A stretch of DNA of 37,641 nt from Ruminococcus flavefaciens (GCA_023667045.1 JAMPAU010000013.1:1-37641); one strand, 5' to 3'; positions 16,453 through 26,032 are shown, numbered from the stretch's first letter. Translations and numbers: made by a program. The notes: generated by a model not told the origin, from the sequence alone.

Positions 16453-17537
16453 TCTGTACCACCTCGCTTACGATTTGAAGGTGCGCAGTTTGATAATCTG
16501 TCATCGCTGAAATTAGAATTATCATATTGAATAGGTGTTTCCTGAACCTGTTGCCTTCTTGTCGGAGTGGGATTCGATGCTCTGCTGCCTTCAGCACCGA
16601 ACTGAGAACTAACTCCATATGGATCATCAGCACTGGAAAATGAAAGCGGTTCTGTTCTTTCATCAGTAGAATCTACAAACGGATTTATTATATTTTTCTC
16701 TCTCCGTGTCGGTGTGGTACTTGACATACGTGACTGAATATCTGAATCTTTTGAAGTCTGTATTGTTGAACCTAAAATTCCGCTTGTATCTCTTCGTGTC
16801 GGAGTCGGATTAGATATTCTGTTTACCTCTTCTGGTATTTCCGAGCCAAACGATGCAAAAGTTACGGGTTGTTCTACAAATGCGTTTTGCCTTCTTCGAG
16901 TTGGTGTAGGATTAGAAACTCGTGAATCCCCGTCAATTGGAAGATCGCTAAATGTTTCATATGGATTAGATGTACTTTCCCTTCTTGTAGGAGTTGGATT
17001 AGATGCTCTTGAAAAATCAGTTGCATCAACTGTTCTCTGTTCCTCAACCTCTCCGGCAGGAAGCGGAGGCGGAACCGAAATGCCATCACTGCTTCCCCTG
17101 CGAGTAGGTGATATACTTGACATTCTGTCAGCCATATCATCGTATGTATTAAACCCATTTGCAACTGGTGCAGCCTGTGGAGAAACAGAAAGATTTCCTC
17201 TATCAGAATTAGTATTTGACAGTCTTGAGCCAACTACAGATGACATTCTATCACTTTCATCAAAGGAACTTGCCCTACCCTGATCTACAGGATAATTCGG
17301 AACCGTGTTTCTTCTTGATGGTGTCGCATTAGACAATCTGTCCGTCGGTTCAGAATATCCAGTTGAGTTTCTTGGTCGTTCATGCCAACTGGAAAGTCGA
17401 TCATCCGGTTTCGATACACTACTTACTCCGTTACTCTGCGAATTTCTTGATGGTGTAGGATTTGATATTCTATCAGTAAATCCACAGTTGGGGTCAAATC
17501 CCTCAGTAGGAATATTTTTAAATAACAAATCGTCCAT
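16449..17537 (-). CDS. Disordered repeat protein with RxSNPTPTRR motifs, putative phospho-scaffold
   Basis: 362 residues from the ATG at 17537, which has a GCGGAGG site and avoids overlap with the upstream WXG gene. The protein is low in hydrophobic residues and rich in Ser, Pro, Asn and Arg. The short motif (D/S/N)Rx-S-(N/S)-x-(T/S)-P-(T/S)-R-R recurs at about residues 22, 66, 137, 177, 206, 240, 270 and 319, with weaker copies at 46, 97, 105 and 347. The copies are 30-40 residues apart. Each offers an R-x-S site and a Thr-Pro-Thr site. Given the adjacent kinase, phosphatase and an FHA-like protein in the same locus, multi-site phosphorylation is the natural reading. No known family is recognised. 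Confidence 0.82.
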   Translation of the reverse strand: MDDLLFKNIPTEGFDPNCGFTDRISNPTPSRNSQSNGVSSVSKPDDRLSSWHERPRNSTGYSEPTDRLSNATPSRRNTVPNYPVDQGRASSFDESDRMSSVVGSRLSNTNSDRGNLSVSPQAAPVANGFNTYDDMADRMSSISPTRRGSSDGISVPPPLPAGEVEEQRTVDATDFSRASNPTPTRRESTSNPYETFSDLPIDGDSRVSNPTPTRRRQNAFVEQPVTFASFGSEIPEEVNRISNPTPTRRDTSGILGSTIQTSKDSDIQSRMSSTTPTRREKNIINPFVDSTDERTEPLSFSSADDPYGVSSQFGAEGSRASNPTPTRRQQVQETPIQYDNSNFSDDRLSNCAPSNRKRGGTE

Positions 17538-17553
17538 AAAATAATCCTCCGCA

Positions 17554-17865
17554 TTATTCACTTTCGGGATTACGGTTATAATCTCCCAAAGCCTTGTCAC
17601 ATTCTTCAAACACCTGACGGCAATCGGTCAGTGTGTCACACATAATCTTCAATATATCATAGATACCTGTAATATTAGCCTTTACCTTGCTTGCGTCAAT
17701 ACGAAATGCATCAGCTCCGTTTCCTACCCAATTGTCAAGGAGTGTTTTTACGATCTGATCATATGTATTGTTGATATCATCATATCTCTGTACAAGTAAT
17801 TCTTTCTGCGCAATAAACGCATCAAAGGCTTTTGTATCAAGTACATTGTATTCACTGTTTGCCAT
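17554..17865 (-). CDS. WXG100-type small T7SS protein (fourth copy)
   Basis: 103 residues from the ATG at 17865 (GAGAGG site, 7-nt spacing); an upstream ATG overlaps the previous stop. It has two predicted helices joined by the turn NWVGNGADAF, a W-x-G motif at the position usual for ESAT-6/WXG100 proteins, and an acidic C-terminus. It differs from the three other copies by lying after the ATPase genes and directly before the phospho-scaffold gene. It may be a dedicated substrate or a partner of the ATPase. Confidence 0.85.
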   Translation of the reverse strand: MANSEYNVLDTKAFDAFIAQKELLVQRYDDINNTYDQIVKTLLDNWVGNGADAFRIDASKVKANITGIYDILKIMCDTLTDCRQVFEECDKALGDYNRNPESE

Positions 17866-17879
17866 AATAGCACCTCTCT

Positions 17880-19442
17880 TCATGCTTTAAGAAATCTAAC
17901 CTTGTTTAATTCATCGCTTTCTATGTCATAGAAATAACCATCGCCCAATTCACATCTTGCATACTCTGACTTAAGTTCTTTTGGATCCATATCTCCGAAC
18001 ACTGATTTAGATCCTTGCCCTGAAATAAATTCAGAAATATTGTCCAACAGAAATGCGGCGGATATGCTGTTGTTGATATATGCTCTGGTATCAGCATCGT
18101 CGTTCGCTATCTTTTTCATATCAGAATAAATAAAGTAACAGTTTTTTTCCTCCGCCTTGGCTACTAAACCTGCAAATGCTTTGATAAAGCTCTTACCTGC
18201 TTCCTGAAACAGCATTTTGCTTTGCAATACAAAAACAGTAGGCGGTGTTGGTTTTTCTTCAAACTGTGGCATACCGGGTCTTGTGCTTGATGGACGGACT
18301 TTAGCATATCCATTCTTTTCAAGCAATTCTGCCAGATCTTCCAGTTTATTGATATATATTGAGTATGGATTGCCTTCCATGTGTAAATCTAAAAGCTGCT
18401 TTCGGCCATCATCCACGAGTACTATTGCATAATTCGGATGTTTTGTACGCAATCCACGAATCATCATTTGCAGAAGATTCGTTTTTCCGAACTTCTTTTT
18501 TCCATATATAGCAATTGAACGCACTTCTTTTAAATTGACTACAATTGGCTTATGCTCATAGTAGTCCAATCCTACAGTGATTCCATCAATATTGGATTCT
18601 ACTTGTTCTATTGACAGATTATCCATAGAGTATTCCGAAAAATTATCAGCATTAAGTTCTTCACCAAATGCTTGTAGTTTCTCTACCATACATGGTACAT
18701 GAAGAGAATTGATAAACAACGGGATTTCATCTTTTTCATTTTCAAAAGGAAGAAACGCCTGAAATTCTCTTGGTTTACCAGAAACGATAGCAACACCACG
18801 CCCCGGATTCTTCATTGGCTCATCAACTTTTGAACCGAATACATCAATATAGATTTCTTTAGGCACATCAAATGCCAGTTTATATGCGAAACTTGATAAA
18901 AATTTACTTAGACCGTTACTCGTGTCACTTGCAGTAAACACAACAGTTAATCCCTTTGACAAACCATCACGGCTGAATTTCATCAGATCATCCTGATAAG
19001 ATAAATACCTTTCATCAGCAAGGAAAGAGTTAACATTATCTATTATTAATGTGATATGTCTTGGCTTTCTATCAACCGCTTCACTGTAAGCTGCATTAAA
19101 CTGCTCGGATTTTAGTAGTTTAATATTCTGTTCGAGTTTATTTTCTACTGTTCTGAATGCCCGGCGGACATTTTCCTCATTGGAGTTATCAAAGCAAGCA
19201 GCAACAAGAGGGAGTTTTTTATATTCTCCAAGATTGCCGCCAAAATCGATAATGTATATCTCCTCCGAGTCAAATTGTTCTATATTCTGATGCATTCGCA
19301 CAAGCATTGTCTTTAAAAATGTAGTCTTACCGCTCATATGACCACCAAACACAATTACATTGCTTGAATAAATATCAATATTCAATAACGGCTGTGTTTG
19401 TGTATCAAGGTCATCATAGATCCCCATTTGCAGTGATTTCAT
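17880..19442 (-). CDS. EssC-like ATPase, C-terminal half as a separate protein (two P-loop domains)
   Basis: 520 residues with two FtsK/SpoIIIE-like ATPase modules. The first has Walker A GGHMSGKT (33-40) and a Walker B candidate HITLIIDNVN. The second has GKKKFGKT (about 312-319). There is no membrane segment. In standard Firmicute T7SS these correspond to the second and third ATPase domains of a single EssC chain. Here they are on their own polypeptide, 6 nt after the gene for the membrane-bound half, with a GGAGG start. This resembles the EccCa/EccCb split of mycobacterial ESX-1. These domains normally bind substrates and gate the motor. Confidence 0.88.
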   Translation of the reverse strand: MKSLQMGIYDDLDTQTQPLLNIDIYSSNVIVFGGHMSGKTTFLKTMLVRMHQNIEQFDSEEIYIIDFGGNLGEYKKLPLVAACFDNSNEENVRRAFRTVENKLEQNIKLLKSEQFNAAYSEAVDRKPRHITLIIDNVNSFLADERYLSYQDDLMKFSRDGLSKGLTVVFTASDTSNGLSKFLSSFAYKLAFDVPKEIYIDVFGSKVDEPMKNPGRGVAIVSGKPREFQAFLPFENEKDEIPLFINSLHVPCMVEKLQAFGEELNADNFSEYSMDNLSIEQVESNIDGITVGLDYYEHKPIVVNLKEVRSIAIYGKKKFGKTNLLQMMIRGLRTKHPNYAIVLVDDGRKQLLDLHMEGNPYSIYINKLEDLAELLEKNGYAKVRPSSTRPGMPQFEEKPTPPTVFVLQSKMLFQEAGKSFIKAFAGLVAKAEEKNCYFIYSDMKKIANDDADTRAYINNSISAAFLLDNISEFISGQGSKSVFGDMDPKELKSEYARCELGDGYFYDIESDELNKVRFLKA

Positions 19443-19448
19443 AATCTA

Positions 19449-22400
19449 TCAGACCTCCCTCATAGGTTCATATTTACCATCTTGATATTCATAGATCCAG
19501 CCGTTCCTCAATACCATCTTATTAGGCAGCGGTTTTTGGAACACAATATGTGGCATTGGATGTGCATTGCTATGGTTATCATAGTATGTTTTAATCGCAC
19601 CAACAATAGCGTTAAGCTGTGTTTCAAGCTTGCCTTGCCTTTCAAGCTCTTTTTTCTGCTGGATATAGTCCATATTGTCTTTTTCGGAACGATAGAACAC
19701 AGTATAAGCTCCGCTTTTACTTGCCTCTACAATTTCAATCGGTGTTTCCATATTATCTTCAACAGTAGCACCTGAATAAGCCGACTGAAAATATTCAAAC
19801 TTTGATCCTGTTCCAACAAGCAAATATCCTCTGCCATTTCCAGGCATTGTCGGGCTTGCGGCAAGGTCATTTCCAATCATTTCCTTAGATGCCTGTCTTG
19901 TAGCAACTTTCAAGCAAAGTCTGGATTTAGAATTCACACGAATATCATCGGTTATTGCACCTTCAATATTCTGAGAGATCAAAATAATATGGAATCCAAG
20001 GCTTCGACCTACTCTGGCAATCGTTGTAATCTCACCGATAAAGTCAACATCATTATTTTCTGTCGAAAAACGTTTTAATTCTGTAAACTCATCTACTACA
20101 AGAATTAAATGCGCAAGTGCATCATTCTGTGCCTGATCACGAAGCTCCTGCATCTCACGCTCAGTCAATTTATCCTTATTTTCACCACAAAGTCTGTTGT
20201 TGATAGATTTGATATGTGATTCAATATCACGACACGCTGCAATGTATCCGTTTATGCTGTCAACGTGCATGGAATTGAACAAAATCTTTCTTCTGCGGAT
20301 TTCAGAAGTAAGAGCATCAAGAAATCTCTTAAGCATATACTCTGCACCTGTGCCATTCTCATCGCCGTCAACATCGGTAACAGAACCAACAACATGTGGG
20401 AGCGTACCGATTCTCTTGATAAATCCGCCGCCCTTCATATCCACGAGCATTAGATTTACCTCATCCGGTCTAAAACACAGACACAAGCCCAGCAGATAGG
20501 AAATGATAGTCTCAGATTTACCGGAACCGGTCGTTCCGGCTACAAGCATATGAGGACCATCATATTTTTCGTGAAGATCAAGATAGGTTATTCCACTGTC
20601 AGTTTTACCAATCGGCACACCGATGGAACTTTTGACATCATAATTTCGCTTGCCATCCTTGCCTTCCCAGAATGCCTCAATATCAATTGCACCTTTTTTC
20701 AGACCAAACAATTCAAAAAGGCTGACATTTGACGGAACTTTACCATTCTGTGAAATCTTTGCGTAGCTTAATGCAGAAAGGATCTTGTACGAATTATACA
20801 GATGCTTTCTCCAGTTCTCCGAAACAGAAAACGCAAAACGCTGTGCAAGATTTTCGTCTTCATGAGGAACTAACTCCGCATAGCTTTCATGAATCGTAAT
20901 AAGATGATTACAATAATGGGGTAAATGTTCTTTGTATAATTTCGGGAAGATAAAAGTCAAACCTAATGAGTTTTCATACGGCTTACCTTCTTCCGGAACT
21001 TCAGGAAGATACTGTGCAAAAGCGTGTTCCTTAATATCGTACTCATCATAGACAATAAATACAATGTGAGGTAATCTGCTGTTTGCAGAATTTCCGATTG
21101 CTCTTTCGCCCATAATATTTAGCATATTACTAAATACAACATTTGCACCCTCTGTATTAAATACAAACTGAGATCTATCGGGAAACAAGTCTCTGAAATG
21201 GGGAAGGAACTTATATACACTAATATTTCTTTCAATTTCATTAGGATTATCAGTTCTTGGGAAGAGAACCACAAACTGAAGATCATCGGGGGACTGATAG
21301 AAACAAAGATCAAATATCATACGTTCCAGCAGAATATTGCAAGCGTTTGTATTTTGTGAAACAATACCAAGAGCACCACAATTTTTCAAAGAAAAAAGAA
21401 GCGGTGCATTCGTCATATGTTCATATTTTTTTGCGATAAAATTAGGCAGATTGCTCAGATAGAATTTTTTATCCTCAACATATCTGTAATTCTCATCCGA
21501 AGGAATAAAAAGTCTTATTTTATCGTTTTCAAAAGTGAAGTTTGCAGCTGAGAAAACTGCATCTTTTTCAGTGCCTTTGATCTCAAACATATTGTCAACA
21601 TCATTAGACAAACCGAGTCGCACGGTTAAAAAATCTCTATCAGCTAATGCTCTGCTAAATACGTTGCTTGAAATACTGTAAACGCTGCTATTCACATTAT
21701 TACTGTCAAGAATATCATTTACATCGGGATAGAGAGAATAGAGTTTTTTTACATCCAGATTTTTACGCTGCTGAATCTCTGTGATGCTTTTTGCAATATA
21801 TGCCTGATAATGTTCACGCCAGTCAAATAGACTCCGCTTATATTTCTTTTTCTGCTTTGACCAGTTTATTATCGTGGTTACCATTGTAACAGCACCCATA
21901 GTACCACTCATAAGAACCATTGACCAACCGGCTCCGCTTCCGCTTGACATTAATCCACGAACAAGAACCATTGATGAAAGCATCAAAACAGAGGGGAGCA
22001 TCATAGAAAATAGATTTTGATCGGGTTTCTGTGGCGGATCGGAGGGCGGAATAATTTCAACAGGTGTATCGTCAAACTTATACATTTGACGTGTACTGAT
22101 ATTATAATCCGGAAAAGTTATAGCTGTATTGCTTTGATTATTCGGATTAAAAGCAGGAATGATGTTTTTAGTATTAACCTCAAAGGACTGATATGACTCT
22201 GTACTGTCAAAAACAATCTTAGTGGATGTAATAAAACCAATCTCGTATAACTTTCTTCCCAAATCACTACTGCGTAAAATTACACGATTATTGCTGTCCT
22301 TGTCTGAAATCAAGGCGTTATTATGTGATGTCAATGTCAGTTTCGGGAAAATGCCTGTACTTTGATCACAAGTTCTAAGACAGTCAACATAGATACTTGC

Positions 22401-22568
22401 ACAGACTCTGTACACCTCGCTGCTGTTTCCCTTTTTCATTAAGCCATACTTAATGCCGTCAAGTAACTGCTTCAAGGTAATATCTCGCAAAACGATCAGT
22501 TCCATTACAATACTGGCACCCTGTTTATCATTAAATTGAAGTCCAATAAGTAGTTTATTACTTTCCAT
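19449..22568 (-). CDS. essC: EssC-like T7SS motor ATPase, membrane half (FtsK/SpoIIIE type)
   Basis: 1039 residues. The N-terminal 115 or so resemble a ubiquitin-like fold of the YukD/EsaB sort (tentative). Two membrane helices follow (about 188-238), then an alpha/beta region. The FtsK ATPase domain has Walker A GTTGSGKS (about 677), Walker B LILVVDEF (about 822) and the motif GRSLGFHIILISQN. The gene has a strong AGGAGG site and follows the VWA protein gene by 19 nt. It is the best single marker that this locus is a T7SS: the hexameric inner-membrane motor that moves WXG and effector proteins. Classical EssC carries N-terminal FHA domains; here an FHA-like domain lies on the next gene product. 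Confidence 0.93.
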   Translation of the reverse strand: MESNKLLIGLQFNDKQGASIVMELIVLRDITLKQLLDGIKYGLMKKGNSSEVYRVCASIYVDCLRTCDQSTGIFPKLTLTSHNNALISDKDSNNRVILRSSDLGRKLYEIGFITSTKIVFDSTESYQSFEVNTKNIIPAFNPNNQSNTAITFPDYNISTRQMYKFDDTPVEIIPPSDPPQKPDQNLFSMMLPSVLMLSSMVLVRGLMSSGSGAGWSMVLMSGTMGAVTMVTTIINWSKQKKKYKRSLFDWREHYQAYIAKSITEIQQRKNLDVKKLYSLYPDVNDILDSNNVNSSVYSISSNVFSRALADRDFLTVRLGLSNDVDNMFEIKGTEKDAVFSAANFTFENDKIRLFIPSDENYRYVEDKKFYLSNLPNFIAKKYEHMTNAPLLFSLKNCGALGIVSQNTNACNILLERMIFDLCFYQSPDDLQFVVLFPRTDNPNEIERNISVYKFLPHFRDLFPDRSQFVFNTEGANVVFSNMLNIMGERAIGNSANSRLPHIVFIVYDEYDIKEHAFAQYLPEVPEEGKPYENSLGLTFIFPKLYKEHLPHYCNHLITIHESYAELVPHEDENLAQRFAFSVSENWRKHLYNSYKILSALSYAKISQNGKVPSNVSLFELFGLKKGAIDIEAFWEGKDGKRNYDVKSSIGVPIGKTDSGITYLDLHEKYDGPHMLVAGTTGSGKSETIISYLLGLCLCFRPDEVNLMLVDMKGGGFIKRIGTLPHVVGSVTDVDGDENGTGAEYMLKRFLDALTSEIRRRKILFNSMHVDSINGYIAACRDIESHIKSINNRLCGENKDKLTEREMQELRDQAQNDALAHLILVVDEFTELKRFSTENNDVDFIGEITTIARVGRSLGFHIILISQNIEGAITDDIRVNSKSRLCLKVATRQASKEMIGNDLAASPTMPGNGRGYLLVGTGSKFEYFQSAYSGATVEDNMETPIEIVEASKSGAYTVFYRSEKDNMDYIQQKKELERQGKLETQLNAIVGAIKTYYDNHSNAHPMPHIVFQKPLPNKMVLRNGWIYEYQDGKYEPMREV

Positions 22569-22587
22569 TTAAGCCTCCTACTTGCCA

Positions 22588-24090
22588 TCAACCATTAACG
22601 GTAAAATTATGAACAATAACTGTTGTATAGTTGCCTAATAGAATTTTAGTACCTTTCATTATGGTATCCGTCTGTCCAGCTCTGAGATCATTCTTTCTTC
22701 CACCTGTCTCAACAGAAAAAATAGCTCCCTGTGCTACATTTTTAATGATAATTGTATTTAACTTCTTATCATATGTTAAAGCAAATGCATTGCGTCCAAT
22801 ACTGCTTATATCATCGTTAGTTGCATTTTCACATATAGCTCTTTGATTCTTCGGTAAAGGTGAATTATCATTTGATTTTGGCTCAAGTGTTCTGCCTACT
22901 CTAAACTCAGAGTTTATGGCAAACTGCCATAAGTCCATACCGACACCTTTCTGGTCACGCTCATCTTCTTTGCAGATCTGTACAGAAATACTGCACTTCT
23001 TCACCTTTTTCTTTTTGAGAAGAACGACTGTAATCAATGCTCCACCAACAAGGAAACATCCACCTACTATAGCAATGACTAATATAAATGGAAAACCATT
23101 CTCCTCATCATTTGCATTTGAAGCAGTTGTAGTAGAAGCTGATGTTGCTGCCACTGTGGTATCCTTTGCAGCTTCCGTAACAGAAGCAGTTGTTTGGGCT
23201 ACAATTTTTGTTTCTGTTGGCTTAGGCTCTTCGATTTCTACCTGTGGGAACATTATGGAACCTAATGAAATATTAGAACCACCGTTCTTTATGGTTACAC
23301 CTTTTAGCTCACCAGTAGTAACAGTGTTATTAAGTTTAACTTTGATCATTGAAACAGTATCCGGCTTTAATGCATCAAAGTTTGCGCCACTATTAAAAAG
23401 CGTAAATGTATTAGAACCGAGATTAGCTATTGCATTAAGATTAACATCTTGCTTCTTACTCTCGCTAACTTGAACTACATCAACATGATACCGACCATTT
23501 TCGCTGATAACACTTCTCAGATAGTCAAACGAAGTGCCTTCAACAGAATCAATTCCGTCAGTTATCAGAATTGTACGATAATACGCATCAACAGATGTGT
23601 CAGCACTTTCTGATACATTTAGGACAGCATCATACACAAGACTTGCCTGTCCCTGAAAATCAATCTTTGACAATTCATAGCTGATGAATTCCTTATCATT
23701 TGAGTATTCATCAGCAAGAATTGTTGTTTTTGTGTCAAACATAGCAATTTTGACACTTTCTGTATCAGGCATAGATGAAACATAGCTGCTGATTGCTGTT
23801 TTGACTTCATCTCTAAGGCTATAGGGCATCGATGTGGAATTGTCAACTAAGAATGTGGTCATTATTTTAACATCCGAAGCTACAGCTTCAGCAGTTAAAG
23901 TCTCGTTTCCAATCAATAAATTTGCGTTAGAATCCAATGGCTCAGATGTGAATATTTTCATTGTTTTTCCATTGTCTGCAAAATATGCCTGCAATGGCTG
24001 GACACCTTCTGCAGCAAACACATTGACTGCTGCCTGCGTCGAAACTGCAAATACCGCAGCAGCAGCAACTATAGCTTTTATCAATTTCAT
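22588..24090 (-). CDS. VWA domain - membrane helix - FHA-like protein
   Basis: 500 residues. The signal peptide (MKLIKAIVAAAAVFAVSTQA) is followed by an extracellular von Willebrand A domain with the metal site DNSTS (Asp 83) and ILITDG. Then come a Thr/Ala-rich stalk, a membrane helix (about 333-358, followed by KKKKVKK), and a cytosolic domain of about 130 residues. The latter has FHA features (FRVGRT, then GTKILLGN), but the segment that should carry the phosphothreonine-binding Ser and His reads ISSIGRNAF and is altered. It could connect outside contacts to the phosphorylation state inside, and interact with the EssC-like ATPase encoded next. Confidence 0.85.
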   Translation of the reverse strand: MKLIKAIVAAAAVFAVSTQAAVNVFAAEGVQPLQAYFADNGKTMKIFTSEPLDSNANLLIGNETLTAEAVASDVKIMTTFLVDNSTSMPYSLRDEVKTAISSYVSSMPDTESVKIAMFDTKTTILADEYSNDKEFISYELSKIDFQGQASLVYDAVLNVSESADTSVDAYYRTILITDGIDSVEGTSFDYLRSVISENGRYHVDVVQVSESKKQDVNLNAIANLGSNTFTLFNSGANFDALKPDTVSMIKVKLNNTVTTGELKGVTIKNGGSNISLGSIMFPQVEIEEPKPTETKIVAQTTASVTEAAKDTTVAATSASTTTASNANDEENGFPFILVIAIVGGCFLVGGALITVVLLKKKKVKKCSISVQICKEDERDQKGVGMDLWQFAINSEFRVGRTLEPKSNDNSPLPKNQRAICENATNDDISSIGRNAFALTYDKKLNTIIIKNVAQGAIFSVETGGRKNDLRAGQTDTIMKGTKILLGNYTTVIVHNFTVNG

Positions 24091-24112
24091 TTCTTATCAC
24101 TCTTTATATGTA

Positions 24113-25306
24113 TTAAACAGCTGATTCAAGTATTTCTCTTATTGCATCACTAAAGTCAGGCATTTCAGGAATTGAAATATCACTGATACTTTGAATAGCA
24201 ACATTTTGGAGAGGCACAGAATGAACTGTAGTATATTCGTAATTTACATTTGTTTTATCAATTTTGATAACGGTATTTGTCCCACTGCGTACTCTTACAG
24301 AAGGAACGGAAACATCATCACTCAAACTTATTTTTGATGTTATAATTTGTTCGGGAATTGATACATGACACTCTTGAACTTGGGGTAGCTTTATTGCCGA
24401 ACTCATCGTTGTAATAGAATCAATTGTGGCAATATCTATGTTCTTAATAGTAGGAACATTAACTTTTATGTCTTGCAGAACAACTTTTTCTGCATCAAGG
24501 TTAATTTTCACAGAAGTATTTGCCACATCAACACCTGGCATTTTTATCTCAACTTCTGTGGCAGTATATTGCGTTTGATTAGGAATTACTGGATCAACAC
24601 CCATTTTTGATGCTTTCTGAACATCCACGCTCACGTTATTGTATACTGCAACAGTAGGAACAACAGGAACATTTACAGAAACATCTACATTTACGGATAC
24701 AAGATTATCGTTGACCGTTAATTCCGTATTTGGCACATCTACAGCAATTTGTTGAATTGCAACATCATGAGGAGTGTATTCAATTTTTTTAGGTATCAAT
24801 AACCCATCAAAATGAGGTGTACTTTGTGCCTCAATCACTGTATCAGCATTGATTTGAGGAATCGTTATTTTTGAATTGACTGCCTCAACACTTGGCAATA
24901 CAATCTTTACTTTCTCCAAGTTTGCTGTAACATCAGCGTTCGCTGCCAGACAGTCCAACTGTGTTTTATCGACTTTTATTTCACCAATAGGTACAATCTT
25001 CACAGTCGGAACTGCCGGACAGTCTATGCTTGTTTTTGTAATCGTAATCTTCGGAAGTGCAAGTTTATCGCTGTCAATAGTATCAGCTTCCTGCAAATCC
25101 AAAGCAATGGTGTCAATTGAAACACTCGGAATCTTAGCTTCCGTCTGAATGCTTGGAGCTGATAACTGAGCATCATCCAGTTTCATATCCTTACCGCTAA
25201 CCTTAGCAAACTCGCCCTTCAGCTGCAGGATTACCTCAGTCATTTCATATTCAAAAAGTTCTTTGTTTCTCTCTACATCTGAAAGAGCAATTTGTTTGTT
25301 TTCCAT
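24113..25306 (-). CDS. V/P-repeat protein of unknown function
   Basis: 397 residues without signal peptide or membrane helix. After an alpha-helical first 50 residues, almost the whole chain is a loose repeat of short beta-strand units of the form V-x-(I/V)-P-x-(V/I), such as AKIPSVSID, VPTVKIVP, VKVNVP-like stretches and VPSVRVR, spaced about 12-20 residues. Polar and hydrophobic residues alternate within units. The last 20 residues are again helical. This suggests a long beta-solenoid or fibre. It lies between the WXG100 gene and the VWA gene. I do not recognise a family. Confidence 0.78.
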   Translation of the reverse strand: MENKQIALSDVERNKELFEYEMTEVILQLKGEFAKVSGKDMKLDDAQLSAPSIQTEAKIPSVSIDTIALDLQEADTIDSDKLALPKITITKTSIDCPAVPTVKIVPIGEIKVDKTQLDCLAANADVTANLEKVKIVLPSVEAVNSKITIPQINADTVIEAQSTPHFDGLLIPKKIEYTPHDVAIQQIAVDVPNTELTVNDNLVSVNVDVSVNVPVVPTVAVYNNVSVDVQKASKMGVDPVIPNQTQYTATEVEIKMPGVDVANTSVKINLDAEKVVLQDIKVNVPTIKNIDIATIDSITTMSSAIKLPQVQECHVSIPEQIITSKISLSDDVSVPSVRVRSGTNTVIKIDKTNVNYEYTTVHSVPLQNVAIQSISDISIPEMPDFSDAIREILESAV

Positions 25307-25339
25307 AATTAGCCTCGCTTATCGGTAAGGAACGTTTTA

Positions 25340-25645
25340 TTAGCCTAATGTATTAGGAATGTTGTCAGCAATCTGCTGGTCAGCACTCTGCATCTGTGTT
25401 GCATTCGCCCTGAGAAGCTCTGCCAGAGAATTGAGAAGCTTCGGTACAGTGGTACCCATATAGTCCTTGACGGGACCGGAAATAAATGCGTTCATCTTAT
25501 CCTTGCTGGCACCTTCCCACTGGGCAGTTGCACCGATAAAATCTGTCTCAAAAGTGTTTGCTGCGGTTGCATACTTGCCTGCAAGCTCATCAATTTGATT
25601 AGCTGCACTTTCCATCTCTGTATACTTAAAAACAATATCAGCCAT
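25340..25645 (-). CDS. WXG100-family T7SS substrate (EsxA-like)
   Basis: 101 residues, the standard length. It forms a helix-turn-helix with the hallmark QWEGASKDKM turn (Trp-x-Gly at about 43-45), acidic first helix and a C-terminal tail that continues helical (QMQSADQQIADNIP). This is the most typical WXG100 protein in the locus, and probably the main secreted small protein. It has an ideal AAAGGAGG site, implying high expression. Confidence 0.92.
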   Translation of the reverse strand: MADIVFKYTEMESAANQIDELAGKYATAANTFETDFIGATAQWEGASKDKMNAFISGPVKDYMGTTVPKLLNSLAELLRANATQMQSADQQIADNIPNTLG

Positions 25646-25663
25646 TTTAGTATCCTCCTTTTA

Positions 25664-26032
25664 TTAGTTGATTACGGATGCGGCCGCTCCTGCACCTGCT
25701 GCGTATGCTGCCGTACCGCCGGGATTTCTGTTGTTTTCACCAAGCTGTGGATCAACAGTGTTGAGAAGCTGCTGCTGGATGTTATCGAGCATAGCCTTAA
25801 TGCTTGCGGTGAGAGAGTTACCCTGATCAATGAGATTCTCGGTGATAGCAGGAAGAACCTTTGTTGTGTAGAAATCTCTGTAGCCGTTAGAAGCATCACC
25901 AGTGAAATTACCACCGGTAAGAGTGTTAAGAATACCCTCCAGCTCGCCGTTCAGTCCGTTGATCGAAGAAATGTAGGAATCAACAGAACCCTTTGCGCCA
26001 TCTACGATTGCGCTTGTAAGAATTGTAGACAT
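25664..26032 (-). CDS. WXG-like helical T7SS protein without the Trp
   Basis: 122 residues, helical hairpin type. The turn reads GNFTGDASNGYRDFY, where Phe replaces the Trp of W-x-G. The last 30 residues are Gly/Ala/Asn-rich and end in a small hydrophobic stretch. It lies 18 nt upstream of the WXG100 gene and has a good AAAGGGG site. The pairing of a typical and an atypical copy suggests a heterodimer. Confidence 0.8.
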   Translation of the reverse strand: MSTILTSAIVDGAKGSVDSYISSINGLNGELEGILNTLTGGNFTGDASNGYRDFYTTKVLPAITENLIDQGNSLTASIKAMLDNIQQQLLNTVDPQLGENNRNPGGTAAYAAGAGAAASVIN

